Origin: JANPLN01 sp041736155 | GTDB taxonomy: Bacteria; Bdellovibrionota; Bdellovibrionia; Bdellovibrionales; JAGQZY01 | Assembly (NCBI GenBank): GCA_041736155.1 | Contig: JBGSUL010000032.1 | Location: 186,001 to 250,000, forward strand | Direction: 5' to 3' | Length of the DNA stretch: 64,000 nucleotides | Part shown: positions 43,934 through 54,577 of the stretch, piece by piece | How positions within the stretch are numbered: position 1 is the first letter of the stretch | Layout: each line of letters opens with the position of its first letter | The notes under the pieces: model-generated | Told to the model about the DNA's origin: nothing | Databases searched by the model: none | The model's input: the letters and a program-made list of their open reading frames with translations, nothing else | Made by a program: the position numbers and the translations under genes

Positions 43934-44770
43934 CTATTCGGCGGCTGCTTGCGCAGAAGCTTCTTCGCGAACTTGTTCGCGCACTTTTTCTTTTTCAGCT
44001 TTCCCAGAGACTACATAAGTGTCGATGTCCACCATCACAACTCGTGCCGCACGATCCATGGCTTGAGAAATAAGGGCCATCACCTGCTTTGCGCCCTCTT
44101 CTGTGGGCTGAGACTCGGGATCATCCTCCCATTTTTGGAAAAGAGCCTGCTGGGCAGCGATGACTTGACGATACCCATCGAGGGAAGTTTTAATTTTCGC
44201 ACAAAAAGCAACCGAACTGGCGGTGCTTGTGTGATTCACGCAGTCATTCACATTGGCAGCGATTAACTCTTCGGCCACTTTGCAGAGCGAGTTGGCACGA
44301 GCCGAAAGATAACCAAATTTAGTTTGGCCTATGTCTTGTTGAACAAAAGGTTGAATCGTCACATATTCCGCTTCTGCTTTTGCGGCTTCGGGAGTGTACC
44401 CTTGTTTAAGAAGGTCTTGGAGAAGACCTTCATAATAAACTTTAATTCCATCGTCCGTTGTGTCTTGAGCAATGGCTTCGCGAATCATATAAATGTTGTT
44501 TTGCTCATCCAGATTAAACGTGGTGACCAGATTGTCCCAGTAACCGACAGTGTCCTGTATGAAAAAAGGGTAATCTTGGCGATTTGAGAAAGCCGCATTA
44601 TTTTGCAAAAGAAAATCTTTGGTCTCTGCTGTGAGCTGCTCATTTTCAGTACAATAAAGCTGCTGCGCTGTGGGCACGACTGTCGCTTCAACAACAACCG
44701 GGGGCACCACATCTGCAAAAGCAGACAGTGAAGAAGACAAGAGGACGGGTAATAATATTTTAGTAAACAT
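43934..44770 (-). CDS. Secreted protein of unknown function, left operon
   Basis: 278 residues with a signal peptide (ILLPVLLSSSL, cleavage near AFADVV). The mature protein is helical with cysteines in QLYCTENEQ, NSLCKVAEEL, NDCVNHT and AFCAKIK, and a charged C-terminal helix (EKEKVREQVREEASAQ). No domain is recognised. It follows the large metalloprotease lipoprotein gene by 15 nt on the same strand, so it is almost certainly co-transcribed with it. Confidence 0.65.
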   Translation of the reverse strand: MFTKILLPVLLSSSLSAFADVVPPVVVEATVVPTAQQLYCTENEQLTAETKDFLLQNNAAFSNRQDYPFFIQDTVGYWDNLVTTFNLDEQNNIYMIREAIAQDTTDDGIKVYYEGLLQDLLKQGYTPEAAKAEAEYVTIQPFVQQDIGQTKFGYLSARANSLCKVAEELIAANVNDCVNHTSTASSVAFCAKIKTSLDGYRQVIAAQQALFQKWEDDPESQPTEEGAKQVMALISQAMDRAARVVMVDIDTYVVSGKAEKEKVREQVREEASAQAAAE

Positions 44771-44785
44771 CTTTTTCTCCAGTTA

Positions 44786-47700
44786 TTAAATAAACGTCAA
44801 AAGCATCTTAATTAATTCTTTTTGCGACTCTAACTCTCCACGGAGTCCGGTCATATTATTTTGGATGTCGTTGCTCTCTTGGACCTTCTCTTCGAGGACT
44901 GTCAAAATAGTCTGAGTGCTAAAATCGCCATTCAATGACTGATTCGCCAACTGGGCTTGCGCCGTTTTAATCAACGCTTCCAAATTCGTGATCCGCGTGC
45001 GCAAGATAGCTTTCACGCCGGCTTGTTCTTCGTTGAGAGCATCACCAAATTGGCCCAACTGATTCAGCTGACGAGTCAATTGATTGACCACGTTCACGAG
45101 TTGACCAAGAGACAGTTCTTGATCGTAGTCAACTGAGTAAACCTTGGTGTTGGAACCAACACGGCTCAAGATCTGATCAATCGATTCTGAAACCAACGCC
45201 TGCTCGTAAGGAGTCAAGTTATTGATCGGATCAGCAACAGCTTCCATCAAAGCCTCGTAAACCTTGTTGAGGTCACTGATTTTAAGATTGGATGTCGAGG
45301 ACCCAAAGCGGCGGAAGAATTCGCTGGAATTAGGTGCCAAGCTGCTATCTTCGGCTATGTCTTGAAGCGCCTTATTGAGCGCGGCCTGTGTTTTGATATT
45401 TACAAAATCACGCATCTTTTCGATGAAGATGTAATGACCTTTAGTCACGCGGTCGACTTGATTGTAAGTATCAATCCACAATTGAGCCACCGTCGCTTCT
45501 GGACGGGCAATCAAGAAATAACGACCCATATCGATCGAACCAGGGTAGCTGTCGGATCCGGCGTAGTAGTTAGGAATACCCACAGTCGTAAATGGCATCA
45601 TACGACGAATGGTAATGTCCACTTTTCCAGGAACCATTAAACCTGCGATGTAAAGTCTCACAAACTGTGCGGCAAAGTCTTTTTCTTCGTTAAACTTAGT
45701 CAGAGCTTTGGTGTTGTCGTAAAGAAGTGTGTCCGTATTTGGTACATCTCCTAACGACGCCACACGCGAAGCCGCCCAATTTAAGTAGTGCGCTTTTGCC
45801 AATGGATTGGAGAGGAAATCTTCATATTTGTAAAGTCCAGCCAATTGGCCGCCCACAGCTTGTGGCAAAACATTGTCATAAAAATTTCTATCCGCTCCTG
45901 CAAGACCTTTTTCGGGACTGATGCGTACGCCTTCCGTTACACGATCTAAAATGGATTGCAGCAATAAGAATCTTAAATCTGGCTCATCCATCATGTTAGG
46001 ATAAAAGTTATCATTATACTGTTCAATTGATAGCGGGGCTCGGTTGACGAGATTGTAAAGCGCATTCAAACGAATGCCACCATTACCAAAAACATCATAA
46101 GGGCGATCCACTTCAAGCGGACTCAAAGAATAATGATAAGAGTTCAGTGGAGTTCCCACTTCGCCACGCACAATGAACGATTTCACGTTGTTAAAATTTT
46201 GCTTCAAGTAAAACTCGATCGCGGTGGAAACATCAGGGCTAAAGCAAGAGGAGGCCGTCGATGTTCTGTTTTCACCAAGTGTGAACTTCATCAAATCGCG
46301 AATCGTGCTAAATTCAACATAGTTCTTTTTGGGATTCGGATTATTAACAACGGTGAAGTCCACTTCACAGTAGTGGTTGAGAGCAAAAGCTTCGTTTTGG
46401 AAGAAATTGAAAACCAGGTTTCTCACCTTAAAATATTCCTGCATGGTTTTCGCCCCAGGAGTACCGTCGTCAGTGAGGGTGGCCAAATATTGCGACCAGG
46501 AATTCAGATCAAATTTTTCCAGATACTGTTCATCAGATCCAGTCACGCGTTTCAGCTCAACGCGCCATTGATCGTAGAAGCGTTTCATCTTTACAAAGTA
46601 AAGACGAACTATGCGATTCACTCGGCCTTGTTCAGATCCAGGGAACACACGCTCTAAGCTTTTTTGCGAAATTTCTGAGTAATAACGGTAGTCGTTAAGT
46701 ACGTTTTCGACTACTTCCGAAGGCGTTGTGCCGACGTCAAACTGTGCACACATTGGATCTTTCATCATCCCCGCATCGCCGTCATCACAGTAACCATAAG
46801 GTTTTTGTATAAGGCTCGCCTCAGTCATAATTTGTGCGATAGGTTTAATTAATTCGGTTTTACCGTCTTCGCTCAAGCCTGTCACAACTGACAGGAGGCG
46901 ACCATCTTCTGCTTCGACCATGCCAGTGTAGGCATAACGAATGGCGGCGATATCGTAAGGGCCCAAAATGTTTTGTGTTGGATTGTAGTAAAAGTGATAA
47001 TCCATGACCGAAGATGTTCCGAGGAGATTTTCGTCAAAATCTACCAGGCCACGGCCATACACAGTGTCCACAAAAAGCTGAGTCGGGAAATTGTCTTTAT
47101 CTGCAGAGGCTTTGTAGTTGTGCATCAAGCCGAAGTTGTGTCCCATTTCGTGGATGATCGTACCGTAGAGAGACTCTTTTAAGAGTTCATTACGACAAGA
47201 CATCATCGCCTCTTCGTTGATATTGATTTGCGGAATCTCAAAAACCACCATAGCATCTGCTGGCAGATTTTGCGCTGCGCGAGCATTTTCTAAGTTTCTT
47301 TTGAAGGTTTGGGCTGCAGCAACCACACCCGGGCACAGTTTTTCAACTAAATAAACGGCACCTTTTGCAGCGATAGAAAACGGCTCGAGCTTATGGTTGT
47401 AATAATTGCGCGAAAGCGTTGAAGAGCGGAGGGTGTCCGTCAGCGCAGAAATATATTCTTGCGGATTGTTCACGTCTACGCCAGAGGCCGCATTGATACT
47501 AGTTTGTGGGGCCAACGAAACAAAATCAAAAATGCCATTGGCTTGGGCTTTGTTTTTCCAAGCCGGCATCCACGAAAGGGTCCAGTTGTTATCGTCTGGT
47601 GAAAATTTTGTGCCATCCAAAAGATGAGCGGGCACATAAGAAGACAGCGGCCACGAAAGCGCATCGCCCTCAGCCACTTCCATCACCGCGTTGGATTTTG

Positions 47701-49447
47701 GCGTTACAAAATCAACGCCTGCTTCGGAGGAAACAACTGTACCCGAGTAAACACCGATTTTTGTATACAAGTACTTTTGGATAATATCCGTGGATAAGAA
47801 TTTATTGATCCCCACGTGGATGTGTGAAGTCGCGGCAAAAATTTGCCCCGTCAACTCGTTAGGGAACCATGGACCCACACCACCCGCTGTGGCGCTGTCA
47901 TTGGGAGAGGTAAAATCGATTTTAAAATAACGAGGATCTCCCTTGTCGACTCTTTGGGCGTTGTACTTAATCACCGGAGGAGGAACAGGGCGACCATTGA
48001 CATCTTTGTAATTTTTGTAGACGTAAATAAAAACTTTATTCCATACATCGGCAGCCTTTTGGCCTAATTCATCAACAAAAGGTTCATTCGCAGATTCACC
48101 AGTGGGGTGATACTCAACGACCTGTCCAGGTGCCAAACGAGTGATGAGACGGTTTTGATAAAAAGTCTCAATGTTGTTCTGATTCACATCGAGAGCCAAA
48201 GTGTAATCTTTCATAGTTGTGAAGAGACCAAACTTCTTTTCATCATCTTGTGGGTATGAGCGAGAGATAAAGTTGGCAGCCAAAGCTTCTGGCTTCACAA
48301 GGTTATAGCGAATGGTCACTGATTTTGTTTTAATAAACCAGCTGATCATGTTTTTCGCAACGATGACCTTAGAGAGCGTTTTATCAGTCATATCTGCAGG
48401 AAGACTGGCACAATAGTGCGGACATACGATTGCTAAGAAATCGAGTTGTACATAAGGACGCGACGTTGGGTCGCTCTCTTGGATGTAATTGATTTCCTCA
48501 TTCCCACGACCCGCAGATTCCTGCTGAACACGAAAGTTAAACCACTCTTTGACCGGAATGGAGAGGACCTCTTTAAAGTTTTGCGGTTTATTGGCGTACT
48601 CTTTTGCAATGTTTAAGTTTTCAATAACAACACGATTCACTTCAGAAACAGCACGAACAGGTTTGGCAAAATTATAACCTTCAAAACCACCACGGTTTCC
48701 ACCGCCGATGTAAGACGTGGATTCTCCGCCAGCGCCAATATCATCAGCAACGTCCACGATCTCAACAGTGAGTTGCCAATCGCCTGAAGTAAGAACTTCT
48801 TTAGGGAACATATCGCGTTTGTCGAGGGCTTTAAATAAAGTACCTTGTAACGAATTCACACGGACGTGAGTGGCTGTTTTCAGTCGAGCTGTATCGGTGA
48901 CGGGGATTTCGACAAGCGTGTTTGTTTGACGATTGTCTTCGTTACGAGCATTTCTAACCACATAGTAAGAAATTGGATAAGCAACTAAAGGAACGCCATA
49001 GGTCCCATCAGCCAAAGAGATGGCATAGGTCATTTCGTCAGAAGGAATGAGCTCTTTTTTAGCTACTTTTAAGACGTTGAGGTAATTTCCCTCAATTTTA
49101 TAAACAATTTTGTAGCCTTCAGCGTTGTTCTCTTGCGCTTTGATTTTGATGTCAGGAGGCAACATGCTCGCAGTGGTTTCGAACTCGACGTAACCGTAGT
49201 TGTTCATGAACTCCACATCTTTTTCCACAACCAGTTGTGCAGCAAAAGAGTTATTACCATCGGCAATTTTAGCTTTGGTAATGAGAGGGAAGGACGTTCC
49301 ATCAATCGTCGATTTTTGGACGGTATCGCCTGTTTGCAAGCCGCTTCCAAATGATGCTAAATCTTCTCTTTTTTTCACGCAACCAGAGATAAGACCGGCC
49401 ACCACAGAAACAAGTAATGCACGCACTACATAATGTTTAGAAAACAT
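44786..49447 (-). CDS. Very large lipoprotein zinc metalloprotease (metzincin-like)
   Basis: 1553 residues. The lipobox LISGC puts a lipidated cysteine at residue 23. A long beta-rich N-terminal part precedes HEMGHNFGLMH (about residues 764-774), a complete HExxHxxGxxH zinc site, and SSVMDYHF (about residue 814), a Met-turn. Together they identify a metzincin, with resemblance to the DUF5117/DUF4953 zinc-dependent protease family (HNYKAS follows the motif). About 70 residues later comes CDDGDAGMMKDPMC, shared with the paralogue at 50749. The last ~120 residues are coiled coil. It overlaps the upstream barrel gene by 11 nt. Natural role unknown. Confidence 0.85.
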   Translation of the reverse strand: MFSKHYVVRALLVSVVAGLISGCVKKREDLASFGSGLQTGDTVQKSTIDGTSFPLITKAKIADGNNSFAAQLVVEKDVEFMNNYGYVEFETTASMLPPDIKIKAQENNAEGYKIVYKIEGNYLNVLKVAKKELIPSDEMTYAISLADGTYGVPLVAYPISYYVVRNARNEDNRQTNTLVEIPVTDTARLKTATHVRVNSLQGTLFKALDKRDMFPKEVLTSGDWQLTVEIVDVADDIGAGGESTSYIGGGNRGGFEGYNFAKPVRAVSEVNRVVIENLNIAKEYANKPQNFKEVLSIPVKEWFNFRVQQESAGRGNEEINYIQESDPTSRPYVQLDFLAIVCPHYCASLPADMTDKTLSKVIVAKNMISWFIKTKSVTIRYNLVKPEALAANFISRSYPQDDEKKFGLFTTMKDYTLALDVNQNNIETFYQNRLITRLAPGQVVEYHPTGESANEPFVDELGQKAADVWNKVFIYVYKNYKDVNGRPVPPPVIKYNAQRVDKGDPRYFKIDFTSPNDSATAGGVGPWFPNELTGQIFAATSHIHVGINKFLSTDIIQKYLYTKIGVYSGTVVSSEAGVDFVTPKSNAVMEVAEGDALSWPLSSYVPAHLLDGTKFSPDDNNWTLSWMPAWKNKAQANGIFDFVSLAPQTSINAASGVDVNNPQEYISALTDTLRSSTLSRNYYNHKLEPFSIAAKGAVYLVEKLCPGVVAAAQTFKRNLENARAAQNLPADAMVVFEIPQININEEAMMSCRNELLKESLYGTIIHEMGHNFGLMHNYKASADKDNFPTQLFVDTVYGRGLVDFDENLLGTSSVMDYHFYYNPTQNILGPYDIAAIRYAYTGMVEAEDGRLLSVVTGLSEDGKTELIKPIAQIMTEASLIQKPYGYCDDGDAGMMKDPMCAQFDVGTTPSEVVENVLNDYRYYSEISQKSLERVFPGSEQGRVNRIVRLYFVKMKRFYDQWRVELKRVTGSDEQYLEKFDLNSWSQYLATLTDDGTPGAKTMQEYFKVRNLVFNFFQNEAFALNHYCEVDFTVVNNPNPKKNYVEFSTIRDLMKFTLGENRTSTASSCFSPDVSTAIEFYLKQNFNNVKSFIVRGEVGTPLNSYHYSLSPLEVDRPYDVFGNGGIRLNALYNLVNRAPLSIEQYNDNFYPNMMDEPDLRFLLLQSILDRVTEGVRISPEKGLAGADRNFYDNVLPQAVGGQLAGLYKYEDFLSNPLAKAHYLNWAASRVASLGDVPNTDTLLYDNTKALTKFNEEKDFAAQFVRLYIAGLMVPGKVDITIRRMMPFTTVGIPNYYAGSDSYPGSIDMGRYFLIARPEATVAQLWIDTYNQVDRVTKGHYIFIEKMRDFVNIKTQAALNKALQDIAEDSSLAPNSSEFFRRFGSSTSNLKISDLNKVYEALMEAVADPINNLTPYEQALVSESIDQILSRVGSNTKVYSVDYDQELSLGQLVNVVNQLTRQLNQLGQFGDALNEEQAGVKAILRTRITNLEALIKTAQAQLANQSLNGDFSTQTILTVLEEKVQESNDIQNNMTGLRGELESQKELIKMLLTFI

Positions 49448-50375
49448 ACCCCACTCCTATCATGTAAATACTTTTGTCATCGTCAAACATTGGTTCATTA
49501 GTAATCATGCGGTCGCGCCAGTTGTAACCGACGAAAACGCTCAATACGTCTGTGGCATTCAAGATCAGACGTGCTGATAAAGACTGGACAGTGCGCCAGT
49601 CGTCGAAAAAGTCATAACGTTGTGTTTGTGAGTAGCTCACGGCGCCAATAAATTTTGACGTAATAATATAAGATCCAGAAATTCCATAGGAGATACCGAG
49701 CGGAGAGTTCGGTTGCAAGCCCATAACATTGGCTGTCTCATAGCGGAATTGTCGGTAATAAGCACTTAAACTCGGTGTGATAATAATACGACTTGTTGGC
49801 TGATAACGCAGAGACAATCCACTGCTGACATCAAAAGCCAAGCTGTTGCGTTGAGAGGATCGCGAAGAAGGAAAAGAAACCGCGGTAGACCACATCAGGC
49901 GATTGTATTTATCGGACCAAATTTTAGGACGCGTGTAAGAGATATCAAGATCGGTGATACCGAAACGATCGGGATCTGAATCGACATTGTTAAACAGACT
50001 TCCACCTTTTTCGTAAACGACAGAATCATAACCAATAGAAAGACCCAAAGCGCTGGAGGAATCTAAACGATAACTGAGGCTGAGCTCATTAACAGAGGCC
50101 CAAGTATCGGCGTACTCATCCAAGCCGCGGCGAGCGGTGGCATTGAAGAAAATCCCCCAGGGACTTTGGTTCAAAAGCATGGACTCAGCGATGGAAAGAC
50201 CTTGTGCGACCGATTGATTGGTATTTTTTGCTTTTTTACCAGAGGCATCTGCTTTTGCAGCAGAAGTGGTGTTTTGTGCTGTGGTCGTAGATGTAGTGGT
50301 TGTCGATGTTTGTGCTAACGACAAGGAGCTGCAAACGATGCAGGTAACAAAAGTCACTGCAACGGCAGATCTCAT
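49437..50375 (-). CDS. Outer-membrane beta-barrel protein, left operon
   Basis: 312 residues from the ATG at 50375 (an in-frame TTG 10 codons earlier is possible); a signal peptide ends near SLAQTS. A Thr/Ser-rich low-complexity stretch follows, then about 240 residues of alternating strands (LSLSYRLDSSSALGLSIGY, GLSLRYQPTSRIIITPSLSAYY, VLSVFVGYNWRD) ending in GYVF; the terminal Phe is the barrel-assembly signal. Probably a 10-12-strand barrel, family not named. First gene of the left operon, directly upstream of the giant protease lipoprotein. Confidence 0.8.
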   Translation of the reverse strand: MRSAVAVTFVTCIVCSSLSLAQTSTTTTSTTTAQNTTSAAKADASGKKAKNTNQSVAQGLSIAESMLLNQSPWGIFFNATARRGLDEYADTWASVNELSLSYRLDSSSALGLSIGYDSVVYEKGGSLFNNVDSDPDRFGITDLDISYTRPKIWSDKYNRLMWSTAVSFPSSRSSQRNSLAFDVSSGLSLRYQPTSRIIITPSLSAYYRQFRYETANVMGLQPNSPLGISYGISGSYIITSKFIGAVSYSQTQRYDFFDDWRTVQSLSARLILNATDVLSVFVGYNWRDRMITNEPMFDDDKSIYMIGVGYVF

Positions 50376-50453
50376 TTGATTGTATTCCCCCAACAATTTC
50401 CCCAATTTCAGTACTCCCCAAAAACATGATGAAAATCTATCTAGTGAACCCCT

Positions 50454-50491
50454 CCTTTAGAGACTCGGACCCTCTCCGGGGTCTTTAAAGG
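50454..50491. repeat. Hairpin in the divergent intergenic region
   Basis: CCTTTAGAGAC (50454-50464) pairs with GTCTTTAAAGG (50481-50491) with one G-T pair, and inside it CGGA pairs with TCCG. It is about 80 nt upstream of the left operon start in the 373-nt gene-free stretch 50376-50748. I could not identify a convincing promoter for either direction; the position suits a 5' leader or regulatory hairpin. Confidence 0.5.
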
Positions 50492-50748
50492 TGCTGAATC
50501 TATAGACTGATTTGGGGAATGCGGCTAACGAATCCTTAACAGAGCCCGAAAAAACACCAAGCTTATAAAAAGTATCGTGTAGGATCGATAGGGTCCTGCA
50601 ATTTGTTCAGCTGTTTTAGAGGCCAAAATGGGTGTAAAAAGTTTATACAGTCCCGTGACAAATTGGCGGCTCGTTGCGGCCTAAACCCCCTAAAATCCTC
50701 CCCCTTCGGCCCCTGGCTTGCTCTTAGAGAGGATGAAGTGGGGTTCCT

Positions 50749-53700
50749 ATGAAATTAGCTATTCAACTGGTTTTACTATTAGTAGTGGCGTCAGGATGTA
50801 GTTTGCGCAAACGGGCTTTAGAAACGCCCGTACCTAACGAACAGGTCGTTTCGCGCGAGTACTTCTTTAAGGGTGGGGACATCACAAAACCGAAACGTTT
50901 TGTTTTGGGGACAGCACCTATCGCCATGGATAGTTCTGCCGAAGGTACGGTCAGTTTTATCATGCAACAGAACTTACACGTAAATATCGAGTTTATTCCT
51001 ACCGAAAACAGTTTGATAGGTTACGAAGTCAATCCGTCGTTTCTTGATAATAGCGAAGCATGTCTCAAGGATGCCAATAAGTGTAACCATGACCGCAGCA
51101 AGTGGAGCAAGGTCATCGAAATCCCAGTCACCAAAAACTTTTATTATGAAAATCGTAAGGATGAGTACGGGCGTGAAATGCGTGAAATGATCGAAAACGA
51201 TCAACGTGGTCACTGGAGTCGTCGTACCCACATGAAGCTGAATCTGACTGGAACACAATTTTTCATCGAAAGAGAACTGTCTCAAAGAAGCTATTCGGTT
51301 TCTCGAACCGGACTTTTTGTGGATGGCGTTGAGTGGGATAAAAATAATTCTTATTTAGGTTTTAGTATCAACGAGCGTTCGACAATCAGTTATCCAAGAG
51401 CAGGTTTCTCTACAACATTCAATACCACAAGTCGCGTGAACCTTCTTGCTTTTGAATCTGATCCTAATTTTAAAGCGACAGCTTATCATGTGGATAACGC
51501 AAAGTACTTTAACATTCTTCATACGATGGGTCGTCAAATTGAGGGGGGCGGAAACCGTGATCGCCAATTGCTAAAAGCAGCGCGCTGGGATTTTTCCAAA
51601 CCTCTCGATGTGTATTTTCACAATGTTCCCGAAAAATACATTCCGTTGTTTCAAGAGACTCTCGAAGCATGGGCTGAGAGTCTACGTAAAATTGGTGCGG
51701 TGCCTGCTGGATTCAAGCCTTTTAATGTGCGGTTAGATTATCCTTCGGCATATCCTTTTGATTTACGTTACACCACGATTCATTGGGTAGATGATCGTCG
51801 CATTTCTCGTCACGCTCCTCTCGGAGTGGCCCTGAACAATGCCGACGTGCAAACGGGTAAAATGCTCAATGCGAATGTGATCATCTATGCAGGTATGCTT
51901 GAATCCTTGATCAACCGTTACTTGAGTACCGGTGCGGCCACCAGCGCATTGAGTTTTGTGGCCGCCGAACATTTGTACCCCGAGATGCCATTTAATACTC
52001 CTGATTTGACCGGCGCTATCCGCGATAATATGGGTCAATACTTAAATACAATGACTCAGCAAACGATGAGTTTGCTAGCGCAACAAATTCAGCAAACACA
52101 GGTACTGGCCAAAGACGAAAGCAACACAGATGCGCTGAACTTGCTGAATCAATTGCAATCGCAAGTGAACAACTCAGTCCTTGCGGCGGATTCCATCACA
52201 ACGCTTTTACGCGACATTCCCAATGCTGAAATCAGCTTGCCCCAATTCACGGGGATGAATTTGCCCACCTTTGAACAAAGTACCCTAGGCTATTTAAACG
52301 CTACGTCGAGTTATGACCTTTTGTCTCTCGATTCTTTTAAAATCCGCGAGATGGATCTGACCCAAGCCCTTCAGCAGGAAAAAGGCGCTGTGATGAATGA
52401 GGATGAGTTTGCCATCACTAAAAATGCGGCTTATCACACCGACCGCACGTTTGCGAACGTATCGCCAATGTGGATGAGCGCACTTGATGACATTCCCTCT
52501 GACCGACAAGATGCGGCCTTGCGTTCGCTGATACGCAATATTCTTTTGCACGAGCTTGGACACTTCTTGGGTCTTGGCCACCAGTTCAAAGGCACCGTTG
52601 TACCAGAATACGGAACTGTTCCTAAAATTTACACCAATCATCCAGATAATTTGCGCGATCATAATTCATTACTTTATAAATCTCTACGCGAAGTCGAAGG
52701 CGAAAATGGCGAGATGATAACAAAAGAGCCTACAAATTATACGTCGATCATGGATTATCCCAATGGACGAACAGAGGTTATTATTCCCGAGAAGGATGTG
52801 GTTCCGGGATTTCATGATGAATTGGTTTTACGATATATTTACAATGGCCAAATCTCGGTTTATGACCGCAACCGCGATCGTTTTGATTTCACAAATACAT
52901 TGAGCACGGTGAACGAAGAAATTCGTGGAAAAATCCCGACGGAAATTCGCGGTAAACCAGTTGCCTACTTTCCTGCATGTAATGACATAGATGCGTCTCT
53001 TCTCAAAGATCCACAGTGTAACCGTTGGGATTCTGGTTCTCGCCCGGTGGATGTTGTGAAATCCTATTCTCAAATCGTTGTCGACAACCTAGGACAAAGT
53101 CTTTTGAATTTAACCGACACCAACGAACTCAGTGCAGATCAAGCAGAAAATCGTTTATGGAGACAATCCTACGATCTTTTCACGCATATTCGTCCTTTTT
53201 ACGACAAACTACGTATTAAATTGAACGAGACACCCATCGACACAGGAAGTACGCAAAGCATGTGGGATGCGATTCGTTACAATGACGAAGCCCTTTTCTC
53301 TTTTTCAGACGCCTGTATCAGCGAGCCTGAGCAGTTAAGTAATTTACTTTTGAAAAAGATCATGCGTAACAAAGAAGTGCGTGAACTGTGTTTAGCGAAT
53401 ATCGAAACTCTTAAACTCGTCAAATCTTTAATGGGATTACCAAGAGTGGATTATACACGTCTCCGTGCTGATCGATACATTCATGGTGGCTTGACTGGTG
53501 GAGAAGTGTACACATCCATGGACCGATATTTCTCCGGGGATTGGGGCGAATTGACCACCTATCCCATTAAGTATGTGGCCTTACAAAGCATTATGACGTC
53601 AACGCCATTGTTGATGTATGGCGGTTGGATTTGGCCAAATCTATTTTATGATTATCAAGGTAACCGTTTTTTCTTTAGAACACTTTTCCCTAAAGAAGTG

Positions 53701-54576
53701 ACTGAGATTACTTCTATGGCAGTCAAAGAAAACTTAAGCTTCAGTCAGCTGCAAAACCAAGGTGAAGAAAGAGTGTTGGGCGAAGAGAAAAAAACTTTGA
53801 TCGGTCAGACGGTTCTTTCCCTCGCATACCTCAATTGGTATTCGAACTTGGGTCCTTTTGCTGGAGCGGAAGGTTCACGTCTCTCGGATCGTTATCTTGA
53901 AATTTTACAAAGCACGACGAGTTTTAATTTTGCGCCAGTGGCACTGATTGTAAAGGCTGTCGATCCAACTAGCGGTGATATGACAAGATATAAAAAGTTC
54001 ACCGTGGAGTTATATGATTTTAATACGCAAAAATCATCACAGATTCAAAACTTCTTTATTTTGCCAGGAAGAAAAGTCATTGCTCGCGATAGCAATCGTT
54101 TTATTTTTCCGATCACTAAGTTGCGCTTTTATAAAGAGAAAGAAGCGTTCGTTATTGCCTACAAGGTCGATTACGAAAAGCCCGGTACGAATATGGATGA
54201 CTTAGATAATAGATCTTTGCGTAAACACTTGTCAGATTTGCACACAACGCTTGTGGAAGCTTGTATTGGCGGACGCAATGACGATACAGGTTTAGCTTCT
54301 TATTTTGGAATGGACGGTACTGGATTTAACGGATTCGAAATTCAAAACGGAATGGCAACGGATACGAACGATGCAAAAAGAAATCGTTTTGATGAAACAA
54401 TTGATCAAGAATTCGCACGTTATGAAACTTATGTTCAAGAGAAAAATCCGAATTTAGGTAAGAGCATGACAGTGACATGCAATGAATCTCTCAAGGGCAT
54501 AGGAATGATTTCTGCGGTGGCGGCAATGATGAACGGTCAGTGGCTTGGTATGACCAACACCTACGTGGAGCGTTAA
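50749..54576 (+). CDS. Very large lipoprotein zinc metalloprotease, paralogue, right operon
   Basis: 1275 residues. The lipobox VASGC gives lipid-Cys at residue 17. HELGHFLGLGH (about residues 601-611) is a full HExxHxxGxxH zinc site and SIMDYPN (about residue 665) the Met-turn. A helical Gln-rich insert (LLAQQIQQTQVLAK) precedes the zinc helix. CNDIDASLLKDPQC (about residue 743) and the following DSGSRPVDVV match CDDGDAGMMKDPMC and DVGTTPSEVV of the left protease, so the two are paralogues despite low overall identity. First gene of the right operon; the next starts 1 nt after the stop. Confidence 0.86.
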   Translation: MKLAIQLVLLLVVASGCSLRKRALETPVPNEQVVSREYFFKGGDITKPKRFVLGTAPIAMDSSAEGTVSFIMQQNLHVNIEFIPTENSLIGYEVNPSFLDNSEACLKDANKCNHDRSKWSKVIEIPVTKNFYYENRKDEYGREMREMIENDQRGHWSRRTHMKLNLTGTQFFIERELSQRSYSVSRTGLFVDGVEWDKNNSYLGFSINERSTISYPRAGFSTTFNTTSRVNLLAFESDPNFKATAYHVDNAKYFNILHTMGRQIEGGGNRDRQLLKAARWDFSKPLDVYFHNVPEKYIPLFQETLEAWAESLRKIGAVPAGFKPFNVRLDYPSAYPFDLRYTTIHWVDDRRISRHAPLGVALNNADVQTGKMLNANVIIYAGMLESLINRYLSTGAATSALSFVAAEHLYPEMPFNTPDLTGAIRDNMGQYLNTMTQQTMSLLAQQIQQTQVLAKDESNTDALNLLNQLQSQVNNSVLAADSITTLLRDIPNAEISLPQFTGMNLPTFEQSTLGYLNATSSYDLLSLDSFKIREMDLTQALQQEKGAVMNEDEFAITKNAAYHTDRTFANVSPMWMSALDDIPSDRQDAALRSLIRNILLHELGHFLGLGHQFKGTVVPEYGTVPKIYTNHPDNLRDHNSLLYKSLREVEGENGEMITKEPTNYTSIMDYPNGRTEVIIPEKDVVPGFHDELVLRYIYNGQISVYDRNRDRFDFTNTLSTVNEEIRGKIPTEIRGKPVAYFPACNDIDASLLKDPQCNRWDSGSRPVDVVKSYSQIVVDNLGQSLLNLTDTNELSADQAENRLWRQSYDLFTHIRPFYDKLRIKLNETPIDTGSTQSMWDAIRYNDEALFSFSDACISEPEQLSNLLLKKIMRNKEVRELCLANIETLKLVKSLMGLPRVDYTRLRADRYIHGGLTGGEVYTSMDRYFSGDWGELTTYPIKYVALQSIMTSTPLLMYGGWIWPNLFYDYQGNRFFFRTLFPKEVTEITSMAVKENLSFSQLQNQGEERVLGEEKKTLIGQTVLSLAYLNWYSNLGPFAGAEGSRLSDRYLEILQSTTSFNFAPVALIVKAVDPTSGDMTRYKKFTVELYDFNTQKSSQIQNFFILPGRKVIARDSNRFIFPITKLRFYKEKEAFVIAYKVDYEKPGTNMDDLDNRSLRKHLSDLHTTLVEACIGGRNDDTGLASYFGMDGTGFNGFEIQNGMATDTNDAKRNRFDETIDQEFARYETYVQEKNPNLGKSMTVTCNESLKGIGMISAVAAMMNGQWLGMTNTYVER

Positions 54577-54577
54577 G

